From Rheinheimera sp. EpRS3 (lineage in GTDB: Bacteria; Pseudomonadota; Gammaproteobacteria; Enterobacterales; Alteromonadaceae), in NCBI RefSeq assembly GCF_001513785.1, contig NZ_LNQS01000008.1:744001-808000 (forward strand): 64,000 nucleotides of DNA, given 5' to 3'. Of the stretch, positions 27,568 to 36,430 are shown in pieces. Position 1 is the stretch's first letter. Each line of letters starts with the position of its first letter. The notes beneath the pieces were generated by a model. It was not told the DNA's origin and did no database searches. It worked only from the letters and a program-made list of their open reading frames with translations. The position numbers were made by a program, and so were the translations under genes.

Positions 27568-27611
27568 AAAAAAAGCCTAGTTGAACTATATAATTAGTCA
27601 ACCAGGCTTTT
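27568..27611 (-). terminator. Rho-independent terminator of phoH
   Basis: On the minus strand a 14-bp stem (AAAAGCCTGGTTGA paired with TCAACTAGGCTTTT, one G-U pair) with a 13-base AT-rich loop is followed by seven T residues. It lies 20 bp past the phoH stop. Confidence 0.85.
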
Positions 27612-27630
27612 CATAAACAACATAACCAGC

Positions 27631-29022
27631 TTACAAATTAGCTTCGGCAAAAGACGCCAGACGGCTGCGTACCACACCATTTAAGTTAATAGTGGTACTG
27701 CCTTCAAAGTTCTTAAATCGTTCAACTATATAAGTTAAGCCTGATGTTACTGCCGTTAAATAGTTACTGTCAATCTGCGATAAATTACCGGAACAAATCA
27801 GTTTGGTTCCTTCACCGCAACGGGTAATAATGGTTTTTAATTGTGCTGCGCTTAAATTCTGACATTCATCCAGAATAACGATCGCATTCTGAATACTACG
27901 CCCACGCATAAAGTTAACTGACTTGAACTGAATGTTGGCCTTTTCCATAATGTAATTTACGCTGGCATGCGGATGTTCGTCGGTTTTGTGCAGCACTTCC
28001 AGCGAATCGGTAATCGCGGCCAGCCAGGGCGCCATTTTCTCTTCCTCTGTGCCGGGTAAAAACCCGATAGACTCGGCAATTTCTGGCGTATTGCGCGTAA
28101 CAATTACTTTGTCATACATACCTTTTTCTATTACCAGCTCCAGCGCAGCAGCCAGAGCAATTAAGGTTTTACCGCAGCCTGCCGGGCCGGTCAGGATCAC
28201 TAAATCCATTTGTGGATCCAATAGCGCCTGCATAGCCATGGCCTGATAAATATTTTTCGGGTGAATACCCCAGGCATGACGGTGCATTAAGCGTTCATAA
28301 CCAAAATCAATGATACGGATCTCTTTATCGGTTATCGCCACCACTTTACCGGCGAAGCCTTCCACTTCATCAATCAGGTATTCATTAAGATAAGCATTAG
28401 GCAGCACGCTGCGGCTAACGTAATGATAGGTTTCACGGCCTTCGTTCTCGGTGCGGCACTCGCCTACCTGGCTCCAGAAATCACCGGGGAATTTGTAATA
28501 GCCTTTATATAAAAAGCGGACATCATCAATCAGCTGGTCAGTACGATAATCCTCTACCAGTTTTAAACCGGCTCCCTTGGCTTTAAGCCGCATATTGATG
28601 TCTTTGGTAACCAGAATTACCTTAGTCGGGCTTTTTTCCCGCTGCAGGTAGAGCGCAGTGTTTATAATTAAGTGATCATTTTCGCCGCCGGGTAAGCCGG
28701 GGATTTCATCGGTAATGTGATGATCATTAACAATAAACAAATGGCCGCCCTGCTTTTGTTCACCCTGGCGCGGCATAGCCACACCTTGCAGCATCTGATC
28801 CGGCGACGCATCTTTTAACACATCTTCCAGAGCACGAATGGCAACACGGGCGTCACGGCTGACGTCTTTGTTGCGGTCTTTGATATGATCAAGTTCTTCC
28901 AGCACCGTCATCGGTATTACAACATCATGTTCTTGGAAGTTAAGGAAGGCAAAAGGTTCGTGTAGCAGGATATTGGTGTCTAGAACGTAGATTTTTTTTT
29001 CTTTACTTTTTCTTCGCGCCAT
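27631..29022 (-). CDS. phoH: PhoH family protein with N-terminal PIN domain (YlaK type)
   Basis: This 463-residue protein has a PIN nuclease domain at about 8-150 (acidic residues in YVLDTNILLHEP and VTKDINMR). A PhoH ATPase domain follows at about 255-455, with Walker A GPAGCGKT (279-286) and Walker B FVILDE-like AIVILDECQN. The combination is the PIN-PhoH/PhoH2 architecture, linked to RNA unwinding and cleavage. The ATG at 29022 is chosen because AGGAG sits six bases upstream, ahead of an earlier in-frame Met. A perfect 24-bp hairpin lies just upstream in the leader. It is divergent from rapA. Confidence 0.92.
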   Translation of the reverse strand: MARRKSKEKKIYVLDTNILLHEPFAFLNFQEHDVVIPMTVLEELDHIKDRNKDVSRDARVAIRALEDVLKDASPDQMLQGVAMPRQGEQKQGGHLFIVNDHHITDEIPGLPGGENDHLIINTALYLQREKSPTKVILVTKDINMRLKAKGAGLKLVEDYRTDQLIDDVRFLYKGYYKFPGDFWSQVGECRTENEGRETYHYVSRSVLPNAYLNEYLIDEVEGFAGKVVAITDKEIRIIDFGYERLMHRHAWGIHPKNIYQAMAMQALLDPQMDLVILTGPAGCGKTLIALAAALELVIEKGMYDKVIVTRNTPEIAESIGFLPGTEEEKMAPWLAAITDSLEVLHKTDEHPHASVNYIMEKANIQFKSVNFMRGRSIQNAIVILDECQNLSAAQLKTIITRCGEGTKLICSGNLSQIDSNYLTAVTSGLTYIVERFKNFEGSTTINLNGVVRSRLASFAEANL

Positions 29023-29040
29023 ACGGGGCTCCTCTTCGCC

Positions 29041-29064
29041 TGACACTGGTCCTTACCAGTGTCA
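29041..29064. promoter_or_regulatory. Perfect hairpin/palindrome in the phoH leader
   Basis: TGACACTGGT and ACCAGTGTCA (10-bp perfect arms, CCTT loop) lie just 5' of the phoH ribosome site. As DNA it could be an operator; as RNA it would form a stable stem next to the AGGAG and could control translation. No T-run follows on either strand, so it is not a terminator. Confidence 0.55.
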
Positions 29065-29262
29065 TAAAACAAGCATAGTGCAACTAATAAACTTTGCCTC
29101 AGCTTATGCAAAAATTTACTGTAACTTCAGCCACTCTTACTGTGACGTTATGATATGTCAAATAGATGACAAAATACTCTGCGCTATTTAATACGAATAC
29201 AGATGCAGCAAAGCATGATTCCTAGTACCATAGCGCCCCCGTTTTAGCTGATAGGGTACAAG

Positions 29263-32175
29263 ATGAAGTTTGCTCTGGGACAACGCTGGATTAGTGACAC
29301 AGAATCCGATTTAGGTTTAGGCACCATAGTCGCGCTGGAAGGCCGCAATGTAACATTGCTGTTTCCCGCCAGCGGAGAAACCCGGCTTTATGCCCAGGCC
29401 GAAGCGCCATTAACCCGGGTACAATTTAATATCGGTGACGAAGTCGCCAGCGCTGAAGGTTTTAAACTGCAGATCAGTGCTATCAAACCGTTGCACGACA
29501 CGCTGGTATATTGCGGCAGCAGGCTGGATGACGGCAGCTACACCGAGCTGCGTGAAACCTTTCTTGATCACTTTATCAGCTTCAACCAACCGCAAGACCG
29601 CCTGTTCGCTGGCCAGATTGACCGCTTTGATTGGTTTACCCTACGCTATCAGGCGTGGCAACAGCTGCATTTGCAACAAAAGAACCCGTTACAGGGCTTA
29701 TCCGGCCCGCGGGTCAGCTTAATTGCGCATCAGCTGCATATTGCCAACGAAGTGGCGCAGCGCCACGCGCCGAGGGTACTGCTGGCTGACGAAGTGGGCC
29801 TTGGCAAAACCATTGAAGCCGGTTTTATCATTCACCAGCAAATTATCAGCGGCTTAGCCAGCCGGGTAATGATAGTGGTGCCCGACTCATTGCAGCATCA
29901 GTGGCTGGTAGAAATGCTGCGCCGCTTTAATCTGCACTTTGCTGTTTTTGATCAGGAGCGCTGCGAGCAGTCGCTGCTGGATAATCCTAATCCGTTTGAT
30001 ACCGAACAACTGGTACTATGCAGCCTGGCATTTCTGAAAAATCATCCGCGCTGGCATCAGTTAGCCACACAAAGCCAGTGGGATTTATTAGTGGTTGACG
30101 AAGCTCACCACCTGCAATGGCATGAACAGGCGCCAAGCGAAGAATATCAGCGCGTAAGTGAGCTGGCAGCCAATACGGCAGGATTAATTCTGCTTACCGC
30201 CACGCCTGATCAACTGGGCCATGAAAGCCACTTTGCCCGGCTAAAATTACTCGACCCGGCACGTTTTCACAGCTACAGCGCGTTTTTGCAGGAAGAACAA
30301 AGCTATCAGCATATTGCTGTTGTCGCCAAACCACTGTTAACGCAGCGCAACCTGAGCCAGACTGAAGCTCAGGCACTGCAGCAGGTGCTTAATGAAAGCG
30401 ATATTACTGCTGAACTGGCCTCACTAACCGATGCCAGCAGCGATCCAGAGCAACAAACCACAGCGCGGCAGCAATTACTGGCCCAGTTGCTGGACCGTCA
30501 CGGCACCGGCCGGATTTTATTCCGCAACAGCCGCGCCAGTGTAAAAGGCTTTCCCAAGCGCCAGGCACGACTTTACCCACTTAGCTTGCCTGAGCAATAT
30601 CAGAATGCATTAAAAGTGCATTTCAGCCTGAACCCGACACTAACGGAGGCAGAGCGGATTAATGCCAACCTGTTTCCGGAGCAAGTGTTTCAGCAGTTAG
30701 ATGCGCAAAGCAACTGGTGGCAGTTTGACCCCAGAGTAGAGCAACTGCTGCAATTACTGAAACAACATAAGCACGACAAATTTTTACTGATTTGTGCCCG
30801 ACCGCAAACCGCTATTGCGCTGGAAGAAGCTGTGCGGGTGCGTGAAGGTATCCGTGCCGCAGTATTTCATGAAGGGATGAGCATACTGGAGCGTGACAAA
30901 GCTGCCGCCTATTTTGCCCAGGAAGAATACAGCGCCCAGTTGCTGCTGTGCTCAGAAATAGGTAGTGAAGGGCGTAACTTTCAGTTTGCCCATCATCTGG
31001 TGTTGTTTGACCTGCCGCTAAATCCGGATTTACTTGAGCAGCGCATTGGCCGCCTGGACCGTATCGGCCAGCGGGAAGATATTCAGATCCACCTGCCGTA
31101 TTTTAGCGGCCATGCCCAGCAGGTACTGCTCGATTGGTATCAGCAGGGGCTAAATGCGTTGGAGCATACCTGCCAAACCGGCCGTACAGTGTTTGAGCAG
31201 TTTGCACCACAGCTACTGCCGCTGCTGGCAGCACAAACTGCAGACGACAATGCATTGCACCAGCTTATCGCCCAAACCAGTCAGTTTAACCAACAATTAA
31301 AACAACAGCTGGAACAAGGCCGGGATCAACTGCTGGAAATAAACTCCGGTGGCGGCGCGGCTGCCAAAACACTGGTAACAGCGCTGGCAGCGCAGGACAA
31401 CGACACTGCCCTGCCAATGCTAATGTTTAAAGCCTGGGACATGTTGGGTATTAACCAGGAAGACCGCAGCGACACTAGTATTATCCTTACCCAGTCTGAG
31501 CATATGCACTGCGCCAGCTATCCGATGCTAAATGATGACGGCATTACCATTACCTTTGATCGCACTACCGCGCTGGCCGAAGAAGATATCCAGTTGCTGA
31601 GCTGGGATCACCCGATGGTACGCGGTACGCTGGATATTTTAACCACCGAAATGCATGGCAGCAGCTCAGTGGCGCTACTGGCTAATAAAGCCCTGCCAGT
31701 TGGCAGTTATTTGCTGGAGTTTATTTTTATTGTTGAAGCCAGCGCCCCAGCTGCTTTACAGCTTAACCGCTATTTACCGGCAACACCGCTGCGTTTATTG
31801 CTGGATAAAAGCGCCAACAACCTGTCGGCTAAAGTCAGCTTCGAGCAGTTAAATAAACAACTGAAACCTGTTGGTCGCCAAACCGGCAGCAAGCTGGCGG
31901 GTGCGCTGCAAAGCTTAATTCATCCGTTAATTGCCAATGCCTCTGCGATGGCAGAACAACAATTAGCAGATATTATGCAGGCTGCGCAACAAAGCGCAGA
32001 GCAAGCACTGAACGAACAACAGCAGCGCCTTACTGCCTTGCGTAAATACAACCCGTCTGTAAGACAAGACGAAATTGATGCTTTGGCTCAGCAACAACAG
32101 CAACTAACACATTACATCAGTAAAGCACGGCTGAAGCTTGATGCCATCCGCCTTATTGTTGTAAGCCACGATTAA
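29263..32175 (+). CDS. rapA: RNA polymerase-associated ATPase RapA
   Basis: This 970-residue SWI2/SNF2 protein closely matches E. coli RapA (968 residues). It has two N-terminal Tudor-like domains (about 1-105), Walker A ADEVGLGKT (175-183), and Walker B VVDEAHH (about 278). The helicase C lobe has SEIGSEGRNFQFAHHLVLFD and the arginine-finger block QRIGRLDRIGQ (about 600). Spacer and C-terminal domains follow. It recycles stalled RNA polymerase in the cytosol. AGGG precedes the ATG. It is followed after two bases by rluA, an arrangement also found in E. coli. Confidence 0.97.
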   Translation: MKFALGQRWISDTESDLGLGTIVALEGRNVTLLFPASGETRLYAQAEAPLTRVQFNIGDEVASAEGFKLQISAIKPLHDTLVYCGSRLDDGSYTELRETFLDHFISFNQPQDRLFAGQIDRFDWFTLRYQAWQQLHLQQKNPLQGLSGPRVSLIAHQLHIANEVAQRHAPRVLLADEVGLGKTIEAGFIIHQQIISGLASRVMIVVPDSLQHQWLVEMLRRFNLHFAVFDQERCEQSLLDNPNPFDTEQLVLCSLAFLKNHPRWHQLATQSQWDLLVVDEAHHLQWHEQAPSEEYQRVSELAANTAGLILLTATPDQLGHESHFARLKLLDPARFHSYSAFLQEEQSYQHIAVVAKPLLTQRNLSQTEAQALQQVLNESDITAELASLTDASSDPEQQTTARQQLLAQLLDRHGTGRILFRNSRASVKGFPKRQARLYPLSLPEQYQNALKVHFSLNPTLTEAERINANLFPEQVFQQLDAQSNWWQFDPRVEQLLQLLKQHKHDKFLLICARPQTAIALEEAVRVREGIRAAVFHEGMSILERDKAAAYFAQEEYSAQLLLCSEIGSEGRNFQFAHHLVLFDLPLNPDLLEQRIGRLDRIGQREDIQIHLPYFSGHAQQVLLDWYQQGLNALEHTCQTGRTVFEQFAPQLLPLLAAQTADDNALHQLIAQTSQFNQQLKQQLEQGRDQLLEINSGGGAAAKTLVTALAAQDNDTALPMLMFKAWDMLGINQEDRSDTSIILTQSEHMHCASYPMLNDDGITITFDRTTALAEEDIQLLSWDHPMVRGTLDILTTEMHGSSSVALLANKALPVGSYLLEFIFIVEASAPAALQLNRYLPATPLRLLLDKSANNLSAKVSFEQLNKQLKPVGRQTGSKLAGALQSLIHPLIANASAMAEQQLADIMQAAQQSAEQALNEQQQRLTALRKYNPSVRQDEIDALAQQQQQLTHYISKARLKLDAIRLIVVSHD

Positions 32176-32177
32176 TT

Positions 32178-32816
32178 ATGTTGCTGGAGTACAAGCCACC
32201 GATGTCGCCTTATCTGGATATTTTGTATCAGGATGAGGCGCTGGTGGTGTTTAATAAGCCCAGCGGCTTGCTGACAGTGCCAGGCAAAGCAGCAGAGCAC
32301 AAAGACAGCCTGGAATACCGCGCACGGTTAGTCTGGCCTGGGGTACGAATAGTACACCGGCTGGATATGGCAACATCAGGTATTGTTGTTATGGCGCTGA
32401 CAGCCGACAGCCAGCGCGAACTTAACCGCCAGTTTCAACAACGTGAAACTGAAAAGCATTATATTGCGCGCGTTAGTGGGCGGGTTGAAGCTGACAGCGG
32501 CAGTATAAACCTGCCGTTAATCTGTGACTGGCCAAACAGGCCAAAGCAAAAAGTCTGCTTTGAACATGGTAAGCCATCATTGACGCATTATCAGGTACTA
32601 CAGCGTGAAGAGCATTTCAGCCGGCTAAAGTTAACCCCGGTGACCGGTCGCTCGCATCAGTTACGGGTGCACCTGCAATGGCTGCAACACCCTATTCTTG
32701 GCGACAAATTTTATGGTGATGCAAAGGGCAGGCTGCAGTTACATGCCGAAAAACTGATATTAACCCACCCCACCACGGGCCTGAAGTTACATTTTGTTAC
32801 TAAAAGTCCTTTTTAA
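32178..32816 (+). CDS. rluA: Dual-specificity rRNA/tRNA pseudouridine synthase RluA
   Basis: This 212-residue protein aligns end to end with E. coli RluA. The catalytic Asp63 lies in HRLDMATSGIVV. LPLICDWPNRPKQKVC and TGRSHQLRVHLQWLQHPILG are near-identical signature blocks. It modifies 23S rRNA U746 and U32 of several tRNAs. No N-terminal S4 domain is present, as expected. The start lies two bases after the rapA stop with no ribosome site of its own, so translation is probably coupled. Confidence 0.96.
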   Translation: MLLEYKPPMSPYLDILYQDEALVVFNKPSGLLTVPGKAAEHKDSLEYRARLVWPGVRIVHRLDMATSGIVVMALTADSQRELNRQFQQRETEKHYIARVSGRVEADSGSINLPLICDWPNRPKQKVCFEHGKPSLTHYQVLQREEHFSRLKLTPVTGRSHQLRVHLQWLQHPILGDKFYGDAKGRLQLHAEKLILTHPTTGLKLHFVTKSPF

Positions 32817-32895
32817 TAAGATATTACTGCATTTATTAACCCGCGGTTCATATAAGTGGTATATCATATGCAAATACAAATAAGATTGTTAGTTA

Positions 32896-32913
32896 ATAGA
32901 AATTAATTTCTAT
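32896..32913. promoter_or_regulatory. Perfect 18-bp palindrome upstream of ompA
   Basis: ATAGAAATTAATTTCTAT is a perfect palindrome 72 bp upstream of the OmpA start, in an AT-rich leader. It may be a regulator site or form a stem in the leader RNA. A TTGTTA at about 32887 could be part of a promoter here, but the matching -10 is unclear. Confidence 0.4.
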
Positions 32914-32985
32914 CTACAAAAAATCAAAAACCAACGCATAATAACTTAATTGTTAAAAGTGTCAGTGTAGTCTAAGGAGATATGG

Positions 32986-34065
32986 ATGAAACTTAATAAA
33001 ACTTTTCTGGCTGTAGCAGCAGCTTTACCATTGTTCAGCTTTGCAGTTAATGCAGATACTGTAACGTCAGCTGATCTGAAAGAGCGCGTATTTGGTTCTT
33101 TATTCGGTGAGTATTACATGCCGGATACTGACAAAACTGAATCTCCAGATTGGAATTACATGGAGAAAGATTGGGGCTACGGTGTTGAGTTAGGTTATTA
33201 CCTGACTGAACAGTGGGCTATCCGTGCAGAATATGCCCGCATGGAAATGCAATCAAAGCTGGACGGTTCAGATGTTAACGGTAACCGTTATGGTTTAGAT
33301 GTAATGTATCATTTGCCACAGTGGTCTTCTGTTTATCTGGTAGGTGGTTTAAAGCGTTTTGATGCGGCTCAAAATACCACAGCATTTAATGTGGGTTTAG
33401 GCTACAAACATTTCTTTAATCAAAACTTCGCTTTATACGCTGAAGCTAACCGTTATCAGGGCATTGACGAAACATACGGCGATGCTGGTATCAAACTGGG
33501 TATGACTTACGCATTTGGTTCTGCTGCAGCAAAAGCGGCACCAACTCCGGCTCCTGCGCCAGTTGCACCAGTTCAGGCTGCACCAGTAGATTCTGACGGT
33601 GACGGCGTGCCAGATACTGCAGACAAGTGTGCAAACACTCCTGCAAACCATAAAGTAGATGCGACCGGTTGTAGCATTTTCGAAGAGAAAATGGCTGCTG
33701 TTGGTGATGTAGATATCGAAGTTCGCTTCGCATTCGATTCTGCCGCTATTCCAGCAAACCAGATTTCTGATGTAGAAGGCTTGGGTGCATTTATGCAACG
33801 TTTCCCAGAGTCGACAGTGATGATTGAAGGCCACGCTTCCAGCATCGGTCAGGACGATTACAACATGCGTTTATCTGAGCGTCGTGCTAAATCTGTCGCC
33901 GATATGCTGAAAAGCAAATTTAACATTGCGCCTTCACGTATTACGTCAGTAGGCTACGGTGAAACCAGACCACGCGTTGAAGGTAATACACCTGCTGCAC
34001 ATGCCGCTAACCAGCGCATTGAAGCTAAAGTAACGGCAACGATTAAAGAGCCAGTACTGCGTTAA
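32986..34065 (+). CDS. ompA: OmpA family outer-membrane porin
   Basis: This 359-residue protein has a signal peptide (about 1-23, ending VNADT). An eight-strand barrel domain runs to about 180, followed by an Ala-Pro hinge and a calcium-binding thrombospondin type 3 repeat (DSDGDGVPDTADKCANTP). The OmpA peptidoglycan-binding domain lies at about 245-345 (FAFDSAAIP, GHASSIGQDDYNMRLSERRA, GYGETRP). It links the outer membrane to the wall. AAGGAG lies seven bases upstream of the ATG. Codon use is visibly biased to a few preferred codons, as in a highly expressed gene, and a strong terminator follows. Confidence 0.93.
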   Translation: MKLNKTFLAVAAALPLFSFAVNADTVTSADLKERVFGSLFGEYYMPDTDKTESPDWNYMEKDWGYGVELGYYLTEQWAIRAEYARMEMQSKLDGSDVNGNRYGLDVMYHLPQWSSVYLVGGLKRFDAAQNTTAFNVGLGYKHFFNQNFALYAEANRYQGIDETYGDAGIKLGMTYAFGSAAAKAAPTPAPAPVAPVQAAPVDSDGDGVPDTADKCANTPANHKVDATGCSIFEEKMAAVGDVDIEVRFAFDSAAIPANQISDVEGLGAFMQRFPESTVMIEGHASSIGQDDYNMRLSERRAKSVADMLKSKFNIAPSRITSVGYGETRPRVEGNTPAAHAANQRIEAKVTATIKEPVLR

Positions 34066-34080
34066 TTTAAATTTTTCATA

Positions 34081-34111
34081 AAAAAAGCCGCTGTAAATCA
34101 GCGGCTTTTTT
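34081..34111 (+). terminator. Rho-independent terminator of ompA
   Basis: GCCGCTG/CAGCGGC stem with a TAAAT loop, flanked by six A residues before and six T residues after, 15 bp past the ompA stop. Confidence 0.9.
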
Positions 34112-34278
34112 ATTTTGTCGCCCACTTAGTAAAAAACAGGCTGCACCTTGTAAAAAAGCTGTGCTAGCATGTCGCCGTGCGCTGGTGATGCCACAGTGAT
34201 ATGACAGCCAGTCTGTCTTTATTGCCTAAAAGCGGCAACAGGGAGTGAAGTACCGCTTTTTCTGGTCTGGAGTCTGTT

Positions 34279-34638
34279 ATGTCAAAGTATTATCGGCCAA
34301 TTCGTTTGTGGTGTTGTGTCAGTATCTTCAGCTGTTTTGCCACATTTGCGGAACAAGCTCCTGTTATTGTTAACCTGATGGAAAACTCGCACGTCTGCAA
34401 TTCAGAGACAGAAACTGCCCGGCTGGCAGAGAATGAACAACTGCAGGAAATGGCCCGGGCGCTGGTAGAGTTTAAAGCAACAAAATTCTGTTTTATTCTG
34501 CCCTCAGCAGCGGCCGTGCAGGTACTGGAACAGCATGCGACTTATATAAAGTTCGACTATAAATCGCAAATTCTTTATACCTTCGCCAAATATGTACAGG
34601 TTCAAACTCACACCCTCGCGCAGGAACCAACCTACTAA
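34279..34638 (+). CDS. Small exported protein of unknown function
   Basis: This 119-residue protein has a likely signal peptide (about 1-24, ending CFATFAEQ). It has two Cys in the mature part (HVCNSE and KFCFIL) that could form a disulfide in the periplasm. GGAG lies six bases before the ATG. No family recognised. It precedes the DUF3530 gene on the same strand by 72 bp, so co-transcription is possible. Confidence 0.65.
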   Translation: MSKYYRPIRLWCCVSIFSCFATFAEQAPVIVNLMENSHVCNSETETARLAENEQLQEMARALVEFKATKFCFILPSAAAVQVLEQHATYIKFDYKSQILYTFAKYVQVQTHTLAQEPTY

Positions 34639-34710
34639 CAAGAGTAAAGCTGTTAAAGAGTTGTCACGAACAGCCGATAACGGATTATTCGCCGCAAATA
34701 AGATCAGGCT

Positions 34711-35487
34711 ATGCCTTACCTACTTTTTGGACTACTGATTGCAATGTTTGGCGTGGCAGCTAGCGGCTATGCCAGTATAATAACACCCGAGCAGGCCTTT
34801 ACAGCAGATTTAAACCGCCAGTTACCCGCTTATGAGCGGACAGAGCAAACAGTAAATGGCAGCACTTTTTTATTGCTGCAACGTGAGAGCATGACCAGCT
34901 TTACCAAAGGTACTGCAATATTAGTTCCCGACTGGTCACAGCATGCTGCAAGCCCGAAACATATTGATCATTTGCGCCAGCAACTAACGGACTATGGCTG
35001 GCACACATTGGCACTTATGCCCCCTTCTTACCCTGAGCACCCACTGACTGAAGACAGCCTGCAACAGTATCAGCTTAGCCTGAAAGACAGAATGGAAGCG
35101 GTGCAACGTACTGCTGAGCAACAACCTGGTGTTAGTATAGTGATAGCCCAGGGCAGTAGCGCTGCGGTACTCAATCGTTTGTATGCCGACAAACAACTGC
35201 AAGAACCTGCCGCATTTATTATGCTTGGAGCCTACTTGCCTGATCCCGAACTGAACCGGCAGTTGGCCAAAGCTATGGCCTCTCACCAGATCCCGACTCT
35301 GGATATTAATCATCAATACGACAACGACTATGTCAGCAGCCAGTTAAAACTGCGCCAGCAACTGGCAAAAAAGCAGCTCAAAGCCATTTACCGCCAACGC
35401 CAGATTGTCGGTTCAGGCTATCACAACGATGAGCAAGAATGGGTATTGCAGGAAATATATGGTTGGCTTACATCAGTCGGCTTATAG
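34711..35487 (+). CDS. DUF3530 family protein (alpha/beta-hydrolase-like, exported)
   Basis: This 258-residue protein has a hydrophobic signal segment (about 1-20). Conserved pieces of DUF3530 follow: TAILVPDWSQHA, YGWHTLALMPPSYP, and IVIAQGSSAAVLNRLY. The last corresponds to the nucleophile elbow of alpha/beta hydrolases, here G-S-S-A. The hydrolytic residues are not all evident, so activity is unproven. The final six bases overlap the convergent djlA gene. Confidence 0.8.
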   Translation: MPYLLFGLLIAMFGVAASGYASIITPEQAFTADLNRQLPAYERTEQTVNGSTFLLLQRESMTSFTKGTAILVPDWSQHAASPKHIDHLRQQLTDYGWHTLALMPPSYPEHPLTEDSLQQYQLSLKDRMEAVQRTAEQQPGVSIVIAQGSSAAVLNRLYADKQLQEPAAFIMLGAYLPDPELNRQLAKAMASHQIPTLDINHQYDNDYVSSQLKLRQQLAKKQLKAIYRQRQIVGSGYHNDEQEWVLQEIYGWLTSVGL

Positions 35488-36291
35488 TTTATTGCGGTTT
35501 CGTTGTTGCTTGATCAATTCATAAGCCGCCTGAATATCCTGCGTTCTGCGTTTTGCTACTTCCAGCATATCTGCTGGCACCCCCTGAGCCATTAGCTTAT
35601 CCGGATGGTGTTGTGCCATGAGCTTGCGGTAGGCTTTCTTTAATACAGCATCACTGGCTGACTCAGCTACATCAAGCACCTTATAGGCATCTGCCAGGCT
35701 GTGCCTTGTGCTGTTGGCAGGTTGATTACGTCCGGCAAAACGGCTCTGCGCCTGAAATGCCATAATTAATGCATCCAGCTGCACACTGCTAAAGTTTAAA
35801 TGTCCGGCAACCTGTTGCAGTAAAGCATATTGCTCTGCGGTCATCTGGCCGTTAACACAGGCTGTGTTAATCTGAATTTCGACAAAAAGTTGTAACACAT
35901 CCCGGCGGCGCCGGTACGCCTGATAAAAACTGTTTAGCTGCGGTTGCAATGGAAAACTCACCGCCTTACCGTCACGAAATGCAGCCTGAGCTTCTTTTTG
36001 TTGTGCTGGTGTTAAACCAAGCTGATTCATAAACTGCGTGGCCTGGCTGATATGAGCAGACGTCACAACTCCAGTGGCTTTAGCAACGTGCCCCATAGTC
36101 GAAAAAGTGGTATAGCGAAATAATGCCTGTTCGTCGAGATTGTCGTTAAACAGCCCGCTAAAGCCGCCATTTCTCTCAAATTGCTGTTTAAAAGCACGAT
36201 CAAACCAATGGCCAATAATCACGCCAATCAACAGGCCGGGCAGTTTCAGTAATGCCAAACCAAACAAGGCCCCGAGAATTTTACCCCACAC
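35482..36291 (-). CDS. djlA: Membrane-anchored J-domain co-chaperone DjlA
   Basis: This 269-residue protein has an N-terminal membrane helix with WGKILGALFGLALLKLPG, like E. coli DjlA. A TerB-like central helical domain follows, and then a C-terminal J domain carrying HHPDKL. It stimulates DnaK at the inner membrane. I use the GTG at 36291: AGGG lies seven bases upstream and the encoded start M-W-G-K-I matches DjlA. A TTG two codons earlier has no usable ribosome site. It is divergent from lptD, as is djlA in E. coli. Confidence 0.93.
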   Translation of the reverse strand: MWGKILGALFGLALLKLPGLLIGVIIGHWFDRAFKQQFERNGGFSGLFNDNLDEQALFRYTTFSTMGHVAKATGVVTSAHISQATQFMNQLGLTPAQQKEAQAAFRDGKAVSFPLQPQLNSFYQAYRRRRDVLQLFVEIQINTACVNGQMTAEQYALLQQVAGHLNFSSVQLDALIMAFQAQSRFAGRNQPANSTRHSLADAYKVLDVAESASDAVLKKAYRKLMAQHHPDKLMAQGVPADMLEVAKRRTQDIQAAYELIKQQRNRNKL

Positions 36292-36430
36292 AATCAAACC
36301 CTTTTGTCACAACGAGATTATCGACTGATTGCACTATATCGGATTAGCAGGATTTCTAAAATTGATTTATCATAGCAAGTCCTTTGCACACCTGATAATG
36401 TTAACCTTTACGTAAGGCAAGAGTAGCTGC

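Noticed and set aside
27524-27601. Upstream extension of the membrane sensor gene by 26 codons
   Set aside because: It would read through the phoH terminator, whereas AAGGAG is ideally placed for the internal ATG at 27523.
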